This document shows positions 9,897 to 19,539 of a stretch of DNA of 64,000 nt, piece after piece. A program made the translations under genes and the position numbers. Positions within the stretch are counted from its first letter, which is position 1. Each line of letters begins with the position of its first letter. Origin of the DNA: Paratissierella sp033809995 (GTDB lineage Bacteria; Bacillota; Clostridia; Tissierellales; Tissierellaceae); NCBI GenBank assembly GCA_033809995.1, contig JAPXKQ010000005.1, positions 16,339 to 80,338 on the forward strand, written 5' to 3'. The notes beneath the pieces were generated by a model that did not search any database, had not been told where the DNA came from, and worked only from the letters and a program-made list of their open reading frames with translations.

Positions 9897-12800
9897 AATA
9901 AATTCCATTAGAATTATAAATCTGAACTACAATTATAACGGAATAAGAATAGATGATGAGACATTTCATTTAGGTGGAGAAAGCACCTTACTATCCCTTA
10001 GAAATGGAGGAGGGAAATCCGTATTAGTTCAGATGCTTATTGCGCCCTTTGTACATAAACGTTACAGAGACAGTAAGGATAGAAAGTTTTCATCCTATTT
10101 TACAACAAATAAACCTACCTTAATAATGGTTGAATGGAAGCTGGATGGTAACTCAGGCTATGTTCTTACTGGAATGATGGTTAGGAAAAGTCAGGAAATC
10201 AAAGAGGATGATAACTATAATGATTTAGATATAATACAATTTATTCATGAGTATAGGCGGGAAAATCAATATGATATAAAGAATATCCCTTTTATTGATA
10301 CTAATGATGATAATATGGTATTAAAGAGCTTCAGCAGCTGTAAGGCACTATTGGAATCCTTAAAACTGGATAAAAATTATAAGTTTTACCTTTATGATAT
10401 GAATAACTCCAACTCTGCAAGGAATTATTATGATAAGCTTGAGGAATATCAAATCTACTACAAGGAGTGGGAGTCAATAGTAAAAAAGGTTAATTATAAG
10501 GAATCTGGATTATCTGAGCTCTTTATAAATGCTAAGGATGAGGCTGGATTAATTGAGGGGTGGTTTCTGCCTGCAATAGAGGATAAGCTAAATAAGGGGA
10601 AAAATAGGATAGATGAGTTTAGGGATATACTGTCTAAATATATCAAGCAGTATAAGGATAATAAATCTAAAATTGATCAAAAGGACACCATAATACTATT
10701 TAAGGAAGAGACAAAGGGTGTTTTAGAACTGGCGGAAATCCTTAAGCTAGACCTTGAAAATAAGGCTTGTAAGGAAAATCATATAGCTAATTTAATTATG
10801 GAACTAAGTAATCTTAAGGAGATCCTTGAGTCTGAAAAAGTAAATTTAATTGATAATATGAATGAATTGGATGAATCCATTAAAAGAATAGAATACGAAG
10901 AATTATCCTTCAAAATTTATGGTCTAGAGGATGAAAAGCAAGGGCTTGAAAATAAGTTAGTATCCATAGAAGAGCTTATTGATAAAAAGGATAGTAACAA
11001 AAATGAACTAACTAAAAAGAAGAACATTCAAACCTGCGCAAAGATATATAAAAGCTATAAGGATGCATCAAGAGATGTTCAGGAACAGGAAAACAGACTT
11101 GAGATTAAGAAAGAAAAGGATAAAGACAGGGATCCAGAAAGAGATGCTCTTGGATATACATTAAAATGCCATTATGAAAATGAGAAATCCCAACTAGAAT
11201 CTGAGATAAAGTCTATAGAAAATAAAATTAAAGAGAATAAGGAAATAGTAGAACAACTTAAATCCAAGAAAAGCAATTTGGAAAATAAGGAAAAGGAAGA
11301 AATCAAAAGGAAAGCAGAGCTTGAAACATTGATTAAATCCTATGATGAAGCTGAATTAAAGTTTAATAGATTATACAATGAAGACTTAAGAAGAAACATG
11401 CTTCAGGAATACGAAGATGAGGGCTTAAATTTAAAACTTAAAAGACTAAGTGGAGAAATTGAAAAAATCGAAGTAAACATTACAAAACTGAAAACGACCT
11501 ATCAGGATAATTCAGATAAGCTTAAGGGATGTAATAGAATGCTGCAGGAGAAAGAATTAGAAAAGGGTAAAATTACTGAAGCAATTAAAGGAATAGAAGA
11601 GAAAATAAAAGCCTTTGACTCAGAACTGGAGGAAAGGAAGACAATAATAAGATATATTGAATTAACTGAAGATAAGTTGTTTAAAATCGAAGATATTATT
11701 ACCTTAATTCAAAAAAAGAAAGATGAAATAGGGAGCATAATAAAGGCCTTAGAAGGCCAACTTGAAGAGCTTAAAAAAGAATACAACAGATTGAAATCAG
11801 GGAGAACTTTGGAGCTTCCTAAGGACTTTGAGGAGGCACTTGATAATGAGGGATTACATTTTGTATATGGTATGGAATGGCTAAAGAGAAATAATAAAAA
11901 TCCAGAGGAGAATAAGGCTTTAGTTGAGAATAATCCTTTTATTCCCTATTCCCTTATTATGAGTGAGTTGGAAATAAATTCCTTAAGGCTAGGGGATTTG
12001 AATATCTATACATCCTTTCCCATTCCAATAGTAAAAAGAGAATCCCTTGAGATGAGCTTAAGCAAGGAGAGGGTTTTAATTCAAAATAACGACATGGTAA
12101 ATTTCTATATTTTATTTAACAATAATCTGCTAGATGAAGTTGAATTACAAAGAATATTAGATGAAATCCAAGGAGAAATAGATAAAATAATCTCCTCTAT
12201 AGAAACAAGGGATATAGAGCTTAAAAATTATGATACTAAGCTAAATACAATCAAATATCAAAAGGTCAATGAAAGGGACTATAATAATATTAAGAATGAG
12301 CTTCAGTGTAAGGAAAATCAGCTTAAGGATTATGAGGAAGAGCTAAGGGATATCAGGCATAGGGAATTTGAATTAAATAATTTACAGAATACAATTCAAA
12401 GCAGTCTTGATAAATCTAAGGTAACCTTAGATGAATATAAAAGAAAACAGGCTGATTTAAAGGAACTATGTGATAAATACGAAGCAAATCTAGAATATAG
12501 AAAAGACAAAATTATTGCTACAAACAATATAGCTAAAATAAAAGGCGAGTTAAAGCTTATTGTGGAAAATATGAATGATTTGGGAGAATTCAAGGATAAC
12601 GCTCAAGATTCAAGAAGGGACATGATATCCAGATTAAAGGATATAAGTTCTAAATATCAACAGTATTCCATATATAAGGAAGCTAAGATAATTAAAAAGG
12701 ATATTGAAGATGTAGAGGCGAAATTTAATGCCTTAACAACTGAGATAAACAGTGAGCTAAAGGACATTGAACAAGCTTATGAGAAGGCTAAATACTGGTT

Positions 12801-14289
12801 TAAGGAATATGAAGATGAGCTTACGGATACTTCAAATAAATTAAAGATTAAGGAAGAAGAATATAAAGATGAAATATATGATAAATTTCTTGTAGAAACT
12901 TATGAATTGGAAATATCTCGTATAGAAGGTGATTTAAATTATTTAAGAGATAATAAAAATGAGATAGATAAAAAAATAGCTGTTAGAGAAAACGAAATTT
13001 CCAGAGAGTATGAAAAGCTCCAGCAATCTGGCTATACTGAGCTAATGGCTCGTAGTGAAATAATTATAATTGACTTTAAAAAACGCAAGGAAGAAAAATA
13101 TGATGAACTTGATTCATTAAGACTAAAATTGAAACAGATTGATAAAAGGCTAGAAGACTACTCTGTAAACTTATCTAATTTAGAAGAATATAGTGAGCTA
13201 TCCTTGATTGAGAAATTGGGCATTGATGAAGAGTTAAAATCCCTTAACAGAGATGGTTTAGACAAATATCGTGGAACGTTAATAAGGGATTATAGAAATA
13301 TAAAAGATGATTTAAATAAGCATACTAACCAATTATCCTTAAATCTTGATAAGGTATTAAGAAATGAAGCATTTAAGGATGACTTCTTTAGACGACCATT
13401 AAATACACTTTCTACTTTAATAGAGAATCCTGTAGAATTTATAGAGCAATTAGGGACTACAATAAAAGCCTATGATGATTTAATGGCAAAGCTTGAAGTA
13501 GATATTGCTATGATCGAAAAGGAAAAGGAAAGAGTTATTGAAATGCTTCTTGAGTATGTAGAGGATATTCATAAGAATATTGGAAAGATAGATAAAAATT
13601 CATCTATAAAAATAAGGAATAGATCAATAAAAATGCTAAGAATCAATCAGCCTGATTGGGAAAATGAGCTTTATTCCTACAGAACAAGGCTAAAGGATAT
13701 GATGGAAAACCTAACTATAAGCGGTATCAATAGGTTAGATAACAATGATAATATTGATGAATTAATAAGTATTTCAATCAATACAAAGAATCTATATAAC
13801 ACTGTAGTGGGTATAAATAATGTTGAAATAAAGCTGTATAAAATAGAGGTGGAAAGAGAAGTACCTATTAAATGGGCAGAGGTAGCCAAAAATTCCGGTG
13901 GTGAAGGGTTTTTATCAGCCTTTGTAGTGCTTTCATCTTTATTATCCTTTATGAGAAGAGATGAAACTGATATATTTGCTGAAATAGAAGAAGGAAAGGT
14001 TCTTTTAATGGACAATCCATTTGCCCAGACTAATTCCTCTCATCTTTTAAATCCACTAATGGATGTTGCTAATAAAAGCAATACACAGTTAGTTTGCTTT
14101 ACAGGATTAGGAGGTGAATCTATTTATAACTGCTTTGATAATATCTATGTTTTAAATTTAATTTCTTCTAAGCTTAGGAAGGGAATGCAGTATCTTAAAG
14201 GCGAGCATACAAAAGGAGAAGACTATGAGGCAATGGTAACATCACAGGTAAAAACTGAGGATGGGGAGCAAATGGGATTTTTGTTTTGA
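9889..14289 (+). CDS. jetC: Wadjet subunit JetC (MksB-type SMC ATPase)
   Basis: A 1466-residue SMC/MukB-type ATPase. Walker A is RNGGGKS (K43, S44). Two very long charged coiled coils separated by a hinge-like region fill about residues 230-1250. The signature motif NSGGEGFLSAFV lies near residue 1335 and Walker B KVLLMDNPFAQTN has its aspartate near 1375. JetC dimers extrude plasmid loops with JetA/JetB and deliver the DNA to JetD. The gene overlaps jetB by 8 nt and is the last gene of the operon. No terminator follows until 14577, beyond a decayed glyoxalase gene. Confidence 0.9.
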   Translation: MSKINSIRIINLNYNYNGIRIDDETFHLGGESTLLSLRNGGGKSVLVQMLIAPFVHKRYRDSKDRKFSSYFTTNKPTLIMVEWKLDGNSGYVLTGMMVRKSQEIKEDDNYNDLDIIQFIHEYRRENQYDIKNIPFIDTNDDNMVLKSFSSCKALLESLKLDKNYKFYLYDMNNSNSARNYYDKLEEYQIYYKEWESIVKKVNYKESGLSELFINAKDEAGLIEGWFLPAIEDKLNKGKNRIDEFRDILSKYIKQYKDNKSKIDQKDTIILFKEETKGVLELAEILKLDLENKACKENHIANLIMELSNLKEILESEKVNLIDNMNELDESIKRIEYEELSFKIYGLEDEKQGLENKLVSIEELIDKKDSNKNELTKKKNIQTCAKIYKSYKDASRDVQEQENRLEIKKEKDKDRDPERDALGYTLKCHYENEKSQLESEIKSIENKIKENKEIVEQLKSKKSNLENKEKEEIKRKAELETLIKSYDEAELKFNRLYNEDLRRNMLQEYEDEGLNLKLKRLSGEIEKIEVNITKLKTTYQDNSDKLKGCNRMLQEKELEKGKITEAIKGIEEKIKAFDSELEERKTIIRYIELTEDKLFKIEDIITLIQKKKDEIGSIIKALEGQLEELKKEYNRLKSGRTLELPKDFEEALDNEGLHFVYGMEWLKRNNKNPEENKALVENNPFIPYSLIMSELEINSLRLGDLNIYTSFPIPIVKRESLEMSLSKERVLIQNNDMVNFYILFNNNLLDEVELQRILDEIQGEIDKIISSIETRDIELKNYDTKLNTIKYQKVNERDYNNIKNELQCKENQLKDYEEELRDIRHREFELNNLQNTIQSSLDKSKVTLDEYKRKQADLKELCDKYEANLEYRKDKIIATNNIAKIKGELKLIVENMNDLGEFKDNAQDSRRDMISRLKDISSKYQQYSIYKEAKIIKKDIEDVEAKFNALTTEINSELKDIEQAYEKAKYWFKEYEDELTDTSNKLKIKEEEYKDEIYDKFLVETYELEISRIEGDLNYLRDNKNEIDKKIAVRENEISREYEKLQQSGYTELMARSEIIIIDFKKRKEEKYDELDSLRLKLKQIDKRLEDYSVNLSNLEEYSELSLIEKLGIDEELKSLNRDGLDKYRGTLIRDYRNIKDDLNKHTNQLSLNLDKVLRNEAFKDDFFRRPLNTLSTLIENPVEFIEQLGTTIKAYDDLMAKLEVDIAMIEKEKERVIEMLLEYVEDIHKNIGKIDKNSSIKIRNRSIKMLRINQPDWENELYSYRTRLKDMMENLTISGINRLDNNDNIDELISISINTKNLYNTVVGINNVEIKLYKIEVEREVPIKWAEVAKNSGGEGFLSAFVVLSSLLSFMRRDETDIFAEIEEGKVLLMDNPFAQTNSSHLLNPLMDVANKSNTQLVCFTGLGGESIYNCFDNIYVLNLISSKLRKGMQYLKGEHTKGEDYEAMVTSQVKTEDGEQMGFLF

Positions 14290-14330
14290 TAAAATCGCCA
14301 ACATATTTAATAGTTGATGGGAAATCCACA

Positions 14331-14566
14331 ATGGCAAAAGTGAACCACGAAATAGAACTTACTTATAATTACAATCCAGAAAAGCCTTATGAAATAGGAA
14401 ATAGATTTAGTCATATAGCAGTATCAGTAGATAGATTAGAAGCTTAAAGCATAAAGAAATGGGCTATGAAGTGACTGTGTTATACGGGTTACCAGGTGAA
14501 GAGCCAAGGTTTTACTTTATAACAGATCCAGATGGATATGATGTTGAAGTTATAAGAGTTGGATAA
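14331..14566 (+). pseudogene. Remnant of a glyoxalase I (lactoylglutathione lyase) gene
   Basis: Two pieces in different frames. The first (14331-14447) reads ...IELTYNYNPEKPYEIGNRFSHIAVSV then stops. The second (to TAA 14566) reads HKEMGYEVTVLYGLPGEEPRFYFITDPDGYDVEVIRVG. These match the second half of glyoxalase I: the metal ligands Glu of ELTYNY, His of FSHIAV and the last Glu of DVEVI are all visible. The N-terminal third with the first metal ligand is missing and the halves are out of frame, so the gene is dead. Confidence 0.85.
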
Positions 14567-14576
14567 TAAGAAAGAT

Positions 14577-14613
14577 AAAAATGAACAAAGGAATTAGCTT
14601 TTGTTCATTTTTT
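14577..14613 (+). terminator. Rho-independent terminator after the glyoxalase remnant
   Basis: AATGAACAAA pairs with TTTGTTCATT around a 7- to 9-nt loop, followed by TTTTTT. Probably ends transcription coming from the Wadjet operon or from the former glyoxalase gene. Confidence 0.85.
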
Positions 14614-14762
14614 ACGTCTGCAACAATTGCTAATTTGCTACATCATCAAAAATGGACAATTAAATAAAATAAAATTTTTAATTTTCTGGTTAGTATTTAT
14701 AGCACTTGGGGTTGCAGTTATAATTATTAAAAATAGTTAATGAAACATAAGTACACCAAGTA
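14614..14762 (+). other. Non-genic stretch with a short membrane-protein-like fragment
   Basis: An open stretch ending at TAA near 14741 reads NGQLNKIKFLIFWLVFIALGVAVIIIKNS, that is one clear transmembrane helix with a lysine-rich approach. There is no ribosome binding site or ATG, so it is either the tail of a decayed membrane-protein gene or chance. Nothing else is seen between the terminator and the promoter at 14763. Confidence 0.35.
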
Positions 14763-14791
14763 TTACAAAAACAGGTAAATGATGTTATAAT
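14763..14791 (+). promoter_or_regulatory. Candidate sigma-A promoter of the helicase operon
   Basis: TTACAA (14763-14768), 17 bp spacer, TATAAT (14786-14791). It lies 92 bp upstream of the first gene of the operon that runs to 25044, and no other good pair is seen in the gap. Confidence 0.6.
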
Positions 14792-14883
14792 ATATTTAAA
14801 TTGTATGTAGATTTCTAAGATAAACTATTTTTAAAAAATGAATTACGAAATTTACTATGGAAATGTAAAGGCAGGATGATAAT

Positions 14884-16473
14884 ATGGAATATGCTATTGA
14901 TAAAAATGGTAATTATATACATCATATTGATGCGAATAATTCAACTACGTATAAATGTCCTGACTGTCTGGAGTTAGTATTTATTCGTAGAGGTTTAAAC
15001 GCTTGTTTTTTTCATAAACCTATTCGTGATAGAACTCCATTACAAAGAACATGCCCTGAATACCATGAGAATAATTCATATAAGAAAATCAATAATAAAT
15101 TAGATATTCTCTATATAAATAATGGTGGAATTCCGTTATATTTATGTAATTCAGGAAAACGATTTGAGCTTAGGGCACATTTCCCAACAGTCAGTGATAA
15201 GAGCTTAAAAAAGTTAAAAGAAGTAGGTGCAAAGATTCTCGTTAATTCAGAATCTAATATAGAAATTGATAGAAAAGTATATAGTGTTGAAAATTTGGAC
15301 TATTATCCTGTCAATATAATTAAGAATTGGATTGATGTTAAGTGTGAACCATGTGTTTCTGAAGATGATATTAAAAGGAAATGGCTGTGGGGTATTAGGG
15401 GTGTTGATATAGAGAAGGATATATATCACTCTAGCAAAGATGGTGGCTATAGGGTTGCATTGAAGGCAAGTATTAGTGTTGGTAAGTCATATAGAATTAT
15501 GTTTTATAAATCACCACCTAGAATAGTGGGTATAAGTTTTAAAAATATAGGTGAAATTTATCTAAGAAAAGGGATTACAAATAAGGTCATATTTATTTAT
15601 GAAATGAATATAGAAAAATTTACAGAAGAAGCTAGGGAATTTATTGAAGGGAAAGGATATATATTAGCAGAGAAACCTAATGAATTACTACCATTATGGC
15701 CCCCGGGGGTATTTAATGGGAATGAAATATTTTTTTGTGAAAGCAAGGCTTTATTTTTACATATTAATCATACGAAAAAGGATAAGTTATTTTTTTCTAC
15801 ACATAATGGAATATATGAAATATACGATAAAAACGAAAATTATGGAATTGTATCTTTGCAAGTATATGGAAACAAGTCAGTTATTATATCAGAAGAAAAT
15901 AATGACAGATTTAACTCAGAAATTAAATATAATATTAATTATAATTCCTCTTTAGTCAAAAAGAAACTATTAGTGCCAAAAGTTATAATTAAAGACTCTG
16001 ATGATTTAGAAATTAATTTTAATCAAGAAGGTTTAAAACTCCCGAAAGATAGAAAAATCTATATAAAATCTAATATCCCATTTTGTGCCACAGTAAATCA
16101 TAATAATTATGTAATATCTTCAAGTAATTCATGTCTTGAAGATGTAGGTTACTTTTTGGATTTATCAATAAATAGTAAGGCATTTGGAACAAGAATCTAT
16201 TCGTACAAGAGAAAGAATTTTCAAAATAAGTTAAATAAAAGCTTAAATTGGGAACTAGAATATTTGAAACTGTATCGATGTACTGCTCCCACAGTAAAAG
16301 CTGATAATCGTTATTTTCAATTATTATATTTGTTATCTCAAAATATTAATGAAAAAAATATTCAGTTATATAGGTTGATTGAAACTTGGATAAAAACAAA
16401 TTCTATTCCAGTTTCTGCTATAAGGCATATGGATAAAATATTTCAATTATTAGGAGGTGTAATAAATGAATAA
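14884..16473 (+). CDS. CoiA-like zinc-finger protein of a helicase-associated putative defence operon
   Basis: A 529-residue protein. The N-terminus has a CPDC pair (C25, C28) followed by HKP (H44) and CPEYH (C57, H61), the layout of the Zn-binding N-terminal domain seen in CoiA-like competence/nuclease-associated proteins. The rest is rich in predicted beta strands, with no recognised catalytic motif; a helical C-terminus (about 450-529) ends it. It is gene 1 of a tight operon: the stop overlaps gene 2 by 8 nt. The product may be a DNA or ligand sensor. Function is not known and the CoiA likeness covers only about 60 residues. Confidence 0.6.
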   Translation: MEYAIDKNGNYIHHIDANNSTTYKCPDCLELVFIRRGLNACFFHKPIRDRTPLQRTCPEYHENNSYKKINNKLDILYINNGGIPLYLCNSGKRFELRAHFPTVSDKSLKKLKEVGAKILVNSESNIEIDRKVYSVENLDYYPVNIIKNWIDVKCEPCVSEDDIKRKWLWGIRGVDIEKDIYHSSKDGGYRVALKASISVGKSYRIMFYKSPPRIVGISFKNIGEIYLRKGITNKVIFIYEMNIEKFTEEAREFIEGKGYILAEKPNELLPLWPPGVFNGNEIFFCESKALFLHINHTKKDKLFFSTHNGIYEIYDKNENYGIVSLQVYGNKSVIISEENNDRFNSEIKYNINYNSSLVKKKLLVPKVIIKDSDDLEINFNQEGLKLPKDRKIYIKSNIPFCATVNHNNYVISSSNSCLEDVGYFLDLSINSKAFGTRIYSYKRKNFQNKLNKSLNWELEYLKLYRCTAPTVKADNRYFQLLYLLSQNINEKNIQLYRLIETWIKTNSIPVSAIRHMDKIFQLLGGVINE

Positions 16474-18466
16474 AAGTATTATTTTGTCAAAAGAATTCTT
16501 GGACAAGTTAACTGACGATGAAATATACTTATTGATAAATATATTTCCTAAGGAAAGGCTTCTAGAACCAATTAAAAAGAATCCAAAAAAATTCAAAAAT
16601 GAAACCCGAGGATATAGAATAGATATTAAATCAAAAATGCTTATAGATAAATTACCTAATATCTACTTTGATAGAATAAGGAAACATGATGCATATATTA
16701 TTAATATTATAAATAGAGACATAAATGTTGCGATAAATGCAGTAAATAACCATATCTTTGAAACTACTTCAGATAAAGAATTTTTAGAAAAATCTATATT
16801 AAGCAATAATATTGAAGATTTTGCTAAGTTGATAGATTTGATTTTAGAAGATTTGAAACCAGAATATATCAAGTTATTTTTCAAGCTAATAGGTAAGGAA
16901 TTAAGTGAAGAACAAAATAATTGTATTGATACACAGATAAAAATGATAATAATCAAGAATCAGCTAACGGAAAAGATATCAAAAGAATTGGAAACAAAAT
17001 GTAGAAAGCAAATTATAGATATAGAAAACGTACATAAAACTGAAATTTTCAATCAACTTGAAAAGATAAAAGAAATTAAAAAAGAACTAAATGCTATAAA
17101 ATTAAAACTTTCTGAAGAAAAAAAACACTCTAATTTTCTATGTGATGAAATAGAAAGAATTAAATCAGAAAAAAATGAGGAAGTTAATATCTTACAAGAT
17201 TTTATTAATAAATTAAACTTACAAAATACTATAATGAAAAATGAACTATTAGAGTTTAAAAATGCTATAGAAGAAAAAGATTTTATCATAGAGAAATTAA
17301 ATAATGATTTAAATTTAAAATATAATGAATACAGTATCAATGCTCAAGAAAGATGGAATTTTGAAAATGAAAATTTATTAAACATTCAAAATAATCTTAG
17401 GAAAGAATGTGGGGATTTAGAAAAAATAAAACTAAAACTAAATAATGATATACGGAAGTTGGAGAACGAAAAATTGCATTTAGATGATAAGATATTAGGC
17501 TTAGAAAACACAGTAAATAATTTTATTACAAATATAGATGAAAGGATTATTGAAAAAGCTTTATATGATTCAATATTAAAGATTAATTCAAAAAATTCTA
17601 TGTTAGAAGGAAATAAAGAATATAACTATTCCAATCTATATATAAAAATTAATAAAAAAGAAGCAAATATCAGCAAATGCAATAATATAAATGATTTTGC
17701 AGAAAACATTGCAACTAATTTAGAAAATATAGGAGTCAAAGATATAGCTGATGAAGTTGCAAATTATGTTATTGGAATTTTAGCTGCAAATATGACACCT
17801 TTAATTTGTGGATATAAGGCTAGAGAAATAGCCACTGCAATTAGTATTTCTTATAGTGGAGAAACCCCTTATATAATTTCTTTACCTAATGGTTATACAA
17901 ATTCAAAAGAACTAATAGAAATATATAATTCCGCAGAATCAAATGTTGTTCTGATTGAAGATGCTATTGGAACTATGAATGAAAATGCCTTAATGCCATT
18001 ATTAAGAGAAAAGTCACAGAATGGATTTTCAACTAAAATTTTATTAATATCAACTGAAAATGTTGACTCTATAAAATATATGCCACTTAATTTGTATAAC
18101 CAAGTTGCTCTTGTAATGATAAATAAATATGGTACGGGTAAGAACGCTGATTATGAAATAAGTGATGCTAGAAAAGTATTGGAAAAGTTTGTCACTCAAA
18201 CCCAAGTTGATAATGAACATAAATTAATCAAAAAGATAACAAATAATTTAAAATTCAGTGGGGCATATGAAATAATAAGATCTACTATAGTAGCATATTC
18301 AAATGAATTGTCAAATTCTAAATTATCTCTTCAGGGATATTTAAGATCTGAGCTTATGTATATATGTAAATGCAATAACATGATAGCAGATTTGGAAGAT
18401 AATATACAAAAGTATCAACTTGGTGATAATCTGGCGGAAATTGTCAGATGTGATTTGTATGGATAA
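16466..18466 (+). CDS. Coiled-coil protein with a degenerate AAA-like C-terminal domain
   Basis: A 666-residue, Lys/Asn/Glu-rich protein. Residues 1-150 are helical, about 155-350 form a long coiled coil, and about 400-600 look like an AAA+ core. Here LICGYKAREIATAIS (near 449) is at the Walker A place but lacks GxxxxGK[ST], NVVLIEDAIG (about 493-502) resembles Walker B, and TKILLISTEN resembles sensor 1. So nucleotide binding may be lost or altered. ATG 16466 has AGGAGGTG upstream and overlaps gene 1 by 8 nt (ATGAATAA). I do not recognise the family. It may be a structural or regulatory partner of the helicase encoded two genes downstream. Confidence 0.6.
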   Translation: MNKSIILSKEFLDKLTDDEIYLLINIFPKERLLEPIKKNPKKFKNETRGYRIDIKSKMLIDKLPNIYFDRIRKHDAYIINIINRDINVAINAVNNHIFETTSDKEFLEKSILSNNIEDFAKLIDLILEDLKPEYIKLFFKLIGKELSEEQNNCIDTQIKMIIIKNQLTEKISKELETKCRKQIIDIENVHKTEIFNQLEKIKEIKKELNAIKLKLSEEKKHSNFLCDEIERIKSEKNEEVNILQDFINKLNLQNTIMKNELLEFKNAIEEKDFIIEKLNNDLNLKYNEYSINAQERWNFENENLLNIQNNLRKECGDLEKIKLKLNNDIRKLENEKLHLDDKILGLENTVNNFITNIDERIIEKALYDSILKINSKNSMLEGNKEYNYSNLYIKINKKEANISKCNNINDFAENIATNLENIGVKDIADEVANYVIGILAANMTPLICGYKAREIATAISISYSGETPYIISLPNGYTNSKELIEIYNSAESNVVLIEDAIGTMNENALMPLLREKSQNGFSTKILLISTENVDSIKYMPLNLYNQVALVMINKYGTGKNADYEISDARKVLEKFVTQTQVDNEHKLIKKITNNLKFSGAYEIIRSTIVAYSNELSNSKLSLQGYLRSELMYICKCNNMIADLEDNIQKYQLGDNLAEIVRCDLYG

Positions 18467-19526
18467 TCTTTTGATGAAACATATATCCTCTGATTTAAAT
18501 ATGAGTAAATTCAGTCATGAATCCAATGAAGAACATGGAAATAGACTTATATATACTGCCCTAGCATCATGGGCAAGAACTTTAGTATTGGGGAATTCCT
18601 ATACTGATTTAAATGATGAAAATAAATATATTAATGCTAGCTATCATAATGTAGATATTATGCATATACAAGTTAGATTAACACAAATTGCTTATGCAAT
18701 GTTAAATGTCATATCTTATTCTAAAGATTGGATTAATAATGGAGATATAATAGAGCAAAGTAGCAATCTCGCTAGTAACATAATTGAAGATTTAATTTTT
18801 TGCTACGAGTTAACTCAGCTTAATGACATAAGAAGATTGACTAATTCACCAATTAGAAAAGCCAACTTTAAAAATAGCCAACTTATACTAGGTGGAGAGC
18901 AGTGGAAAATTTCCAATAAGGCGATGTTTTCTGTTGGTCTTGGTAGATGGGTAAAGGTTGTTAAACCTATAAAGAACTATAAAGAAGTTTTTAACTTGAT
19001 TGATTATACATCCAATGAATACCTTAATACTTTATCAGAGTCTGCATTTTGGAAAGAAAGTAATTTAGAAGGTCAATATAAAATTTTCAAAGTAGGATCT
19101 GGACTTTTTTATTATCAGGCTTGGCATGATTTTAATGCATCAAGGTTTCCTAATGGTATATCTTTATTAAAAAGTGCAGATGTTGATGGTGGGTATTTTT
19201 TAGTTAAGAAGGATAAGAGTATTGTATCCACTGCTAGGCTTGACAAATGGTACTATGAAGAGAATGAAATATATAGAATTATGTATTCTCTAGATAGCAA
19301 AAATAATACACCAGCAATTTTTAAAGCAAAGATTTATGATGATTATGTATTATTACATTGTCACAGTAAATTGCCCAATTCAGAAATGAGAATTTTGATG
19401 ATGTCATCATGGCCTAAACGTTTTTATAATGATATTTATTATAGAATTGTACCTAAATTTCTTTGGTGTGAGATAAAGGATATATTAGATGATTTAGGTA
19501 TTGAAATTGAATATATTAATTCATAA
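18459..19526 (+). CDS. Uncharacterised protein of the helicase operon
   Basis: A 355-residue protein (MDNLLMKHISSDLN...). ATG 18459 overlaps the stop of the previous gene by 8 nt (ATGGATAA), the same coupling used between genes 1 and 2. A TTG at 18420 is an alternative but would overlap by 47 nt. The first about 120 residues are helical (ALASWARTLVLGNSYTD; MHIQVRLTQIAYAMLNV) and the C-terminal half is alpha/beta (FYYQAWHDFNASRFPNG; LHCHSKLP). No signal peptide, membrane helix or known catalytic motif is seen. I do not recognise the family; its role is inferred only from the operon. Confidence 0.6.
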   Translation: MDNLLMKHISSDLNMSKFSHESNEEHGNRLIYTALASWARTLVLGNSYTDLNDENKYINASYHNVDIMHIQVRLTQIAYAMLNVISYSKDWINNGDIIEQSSNLASNIIEDLIFCYELTQLNDIRRLTNSPIRKANFKNSQLILGGEQWKISNKAMFSVGLGRWVKVVKPIKNYKEVFNLIDYTSNEYLNTLSESAFWKESNLEGQYKIFKVGSGLFYYQAWHDFNASRFPNGISLLKSADVDGGYFLVKKDKSIVSTARLDKWYYEENEIYRIMYSLDSKNNTPAIFKAKIYDDYVLLHCHSKLPNSEMRILMMSSWPKRFYNDIYYRIVPKFLWCEIKDILDDLGIEIEYINS

Positions 19527-19539
19527 AGGGGAGGAAGTC

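Noticed and set aside
15680..15955. Open frame of 91 codons inside the CoiA-like gene
   Set aside because: Lies wholly within the coding frame of gene 1 and has Tyr/Phe/Ile-rich shadow composition.
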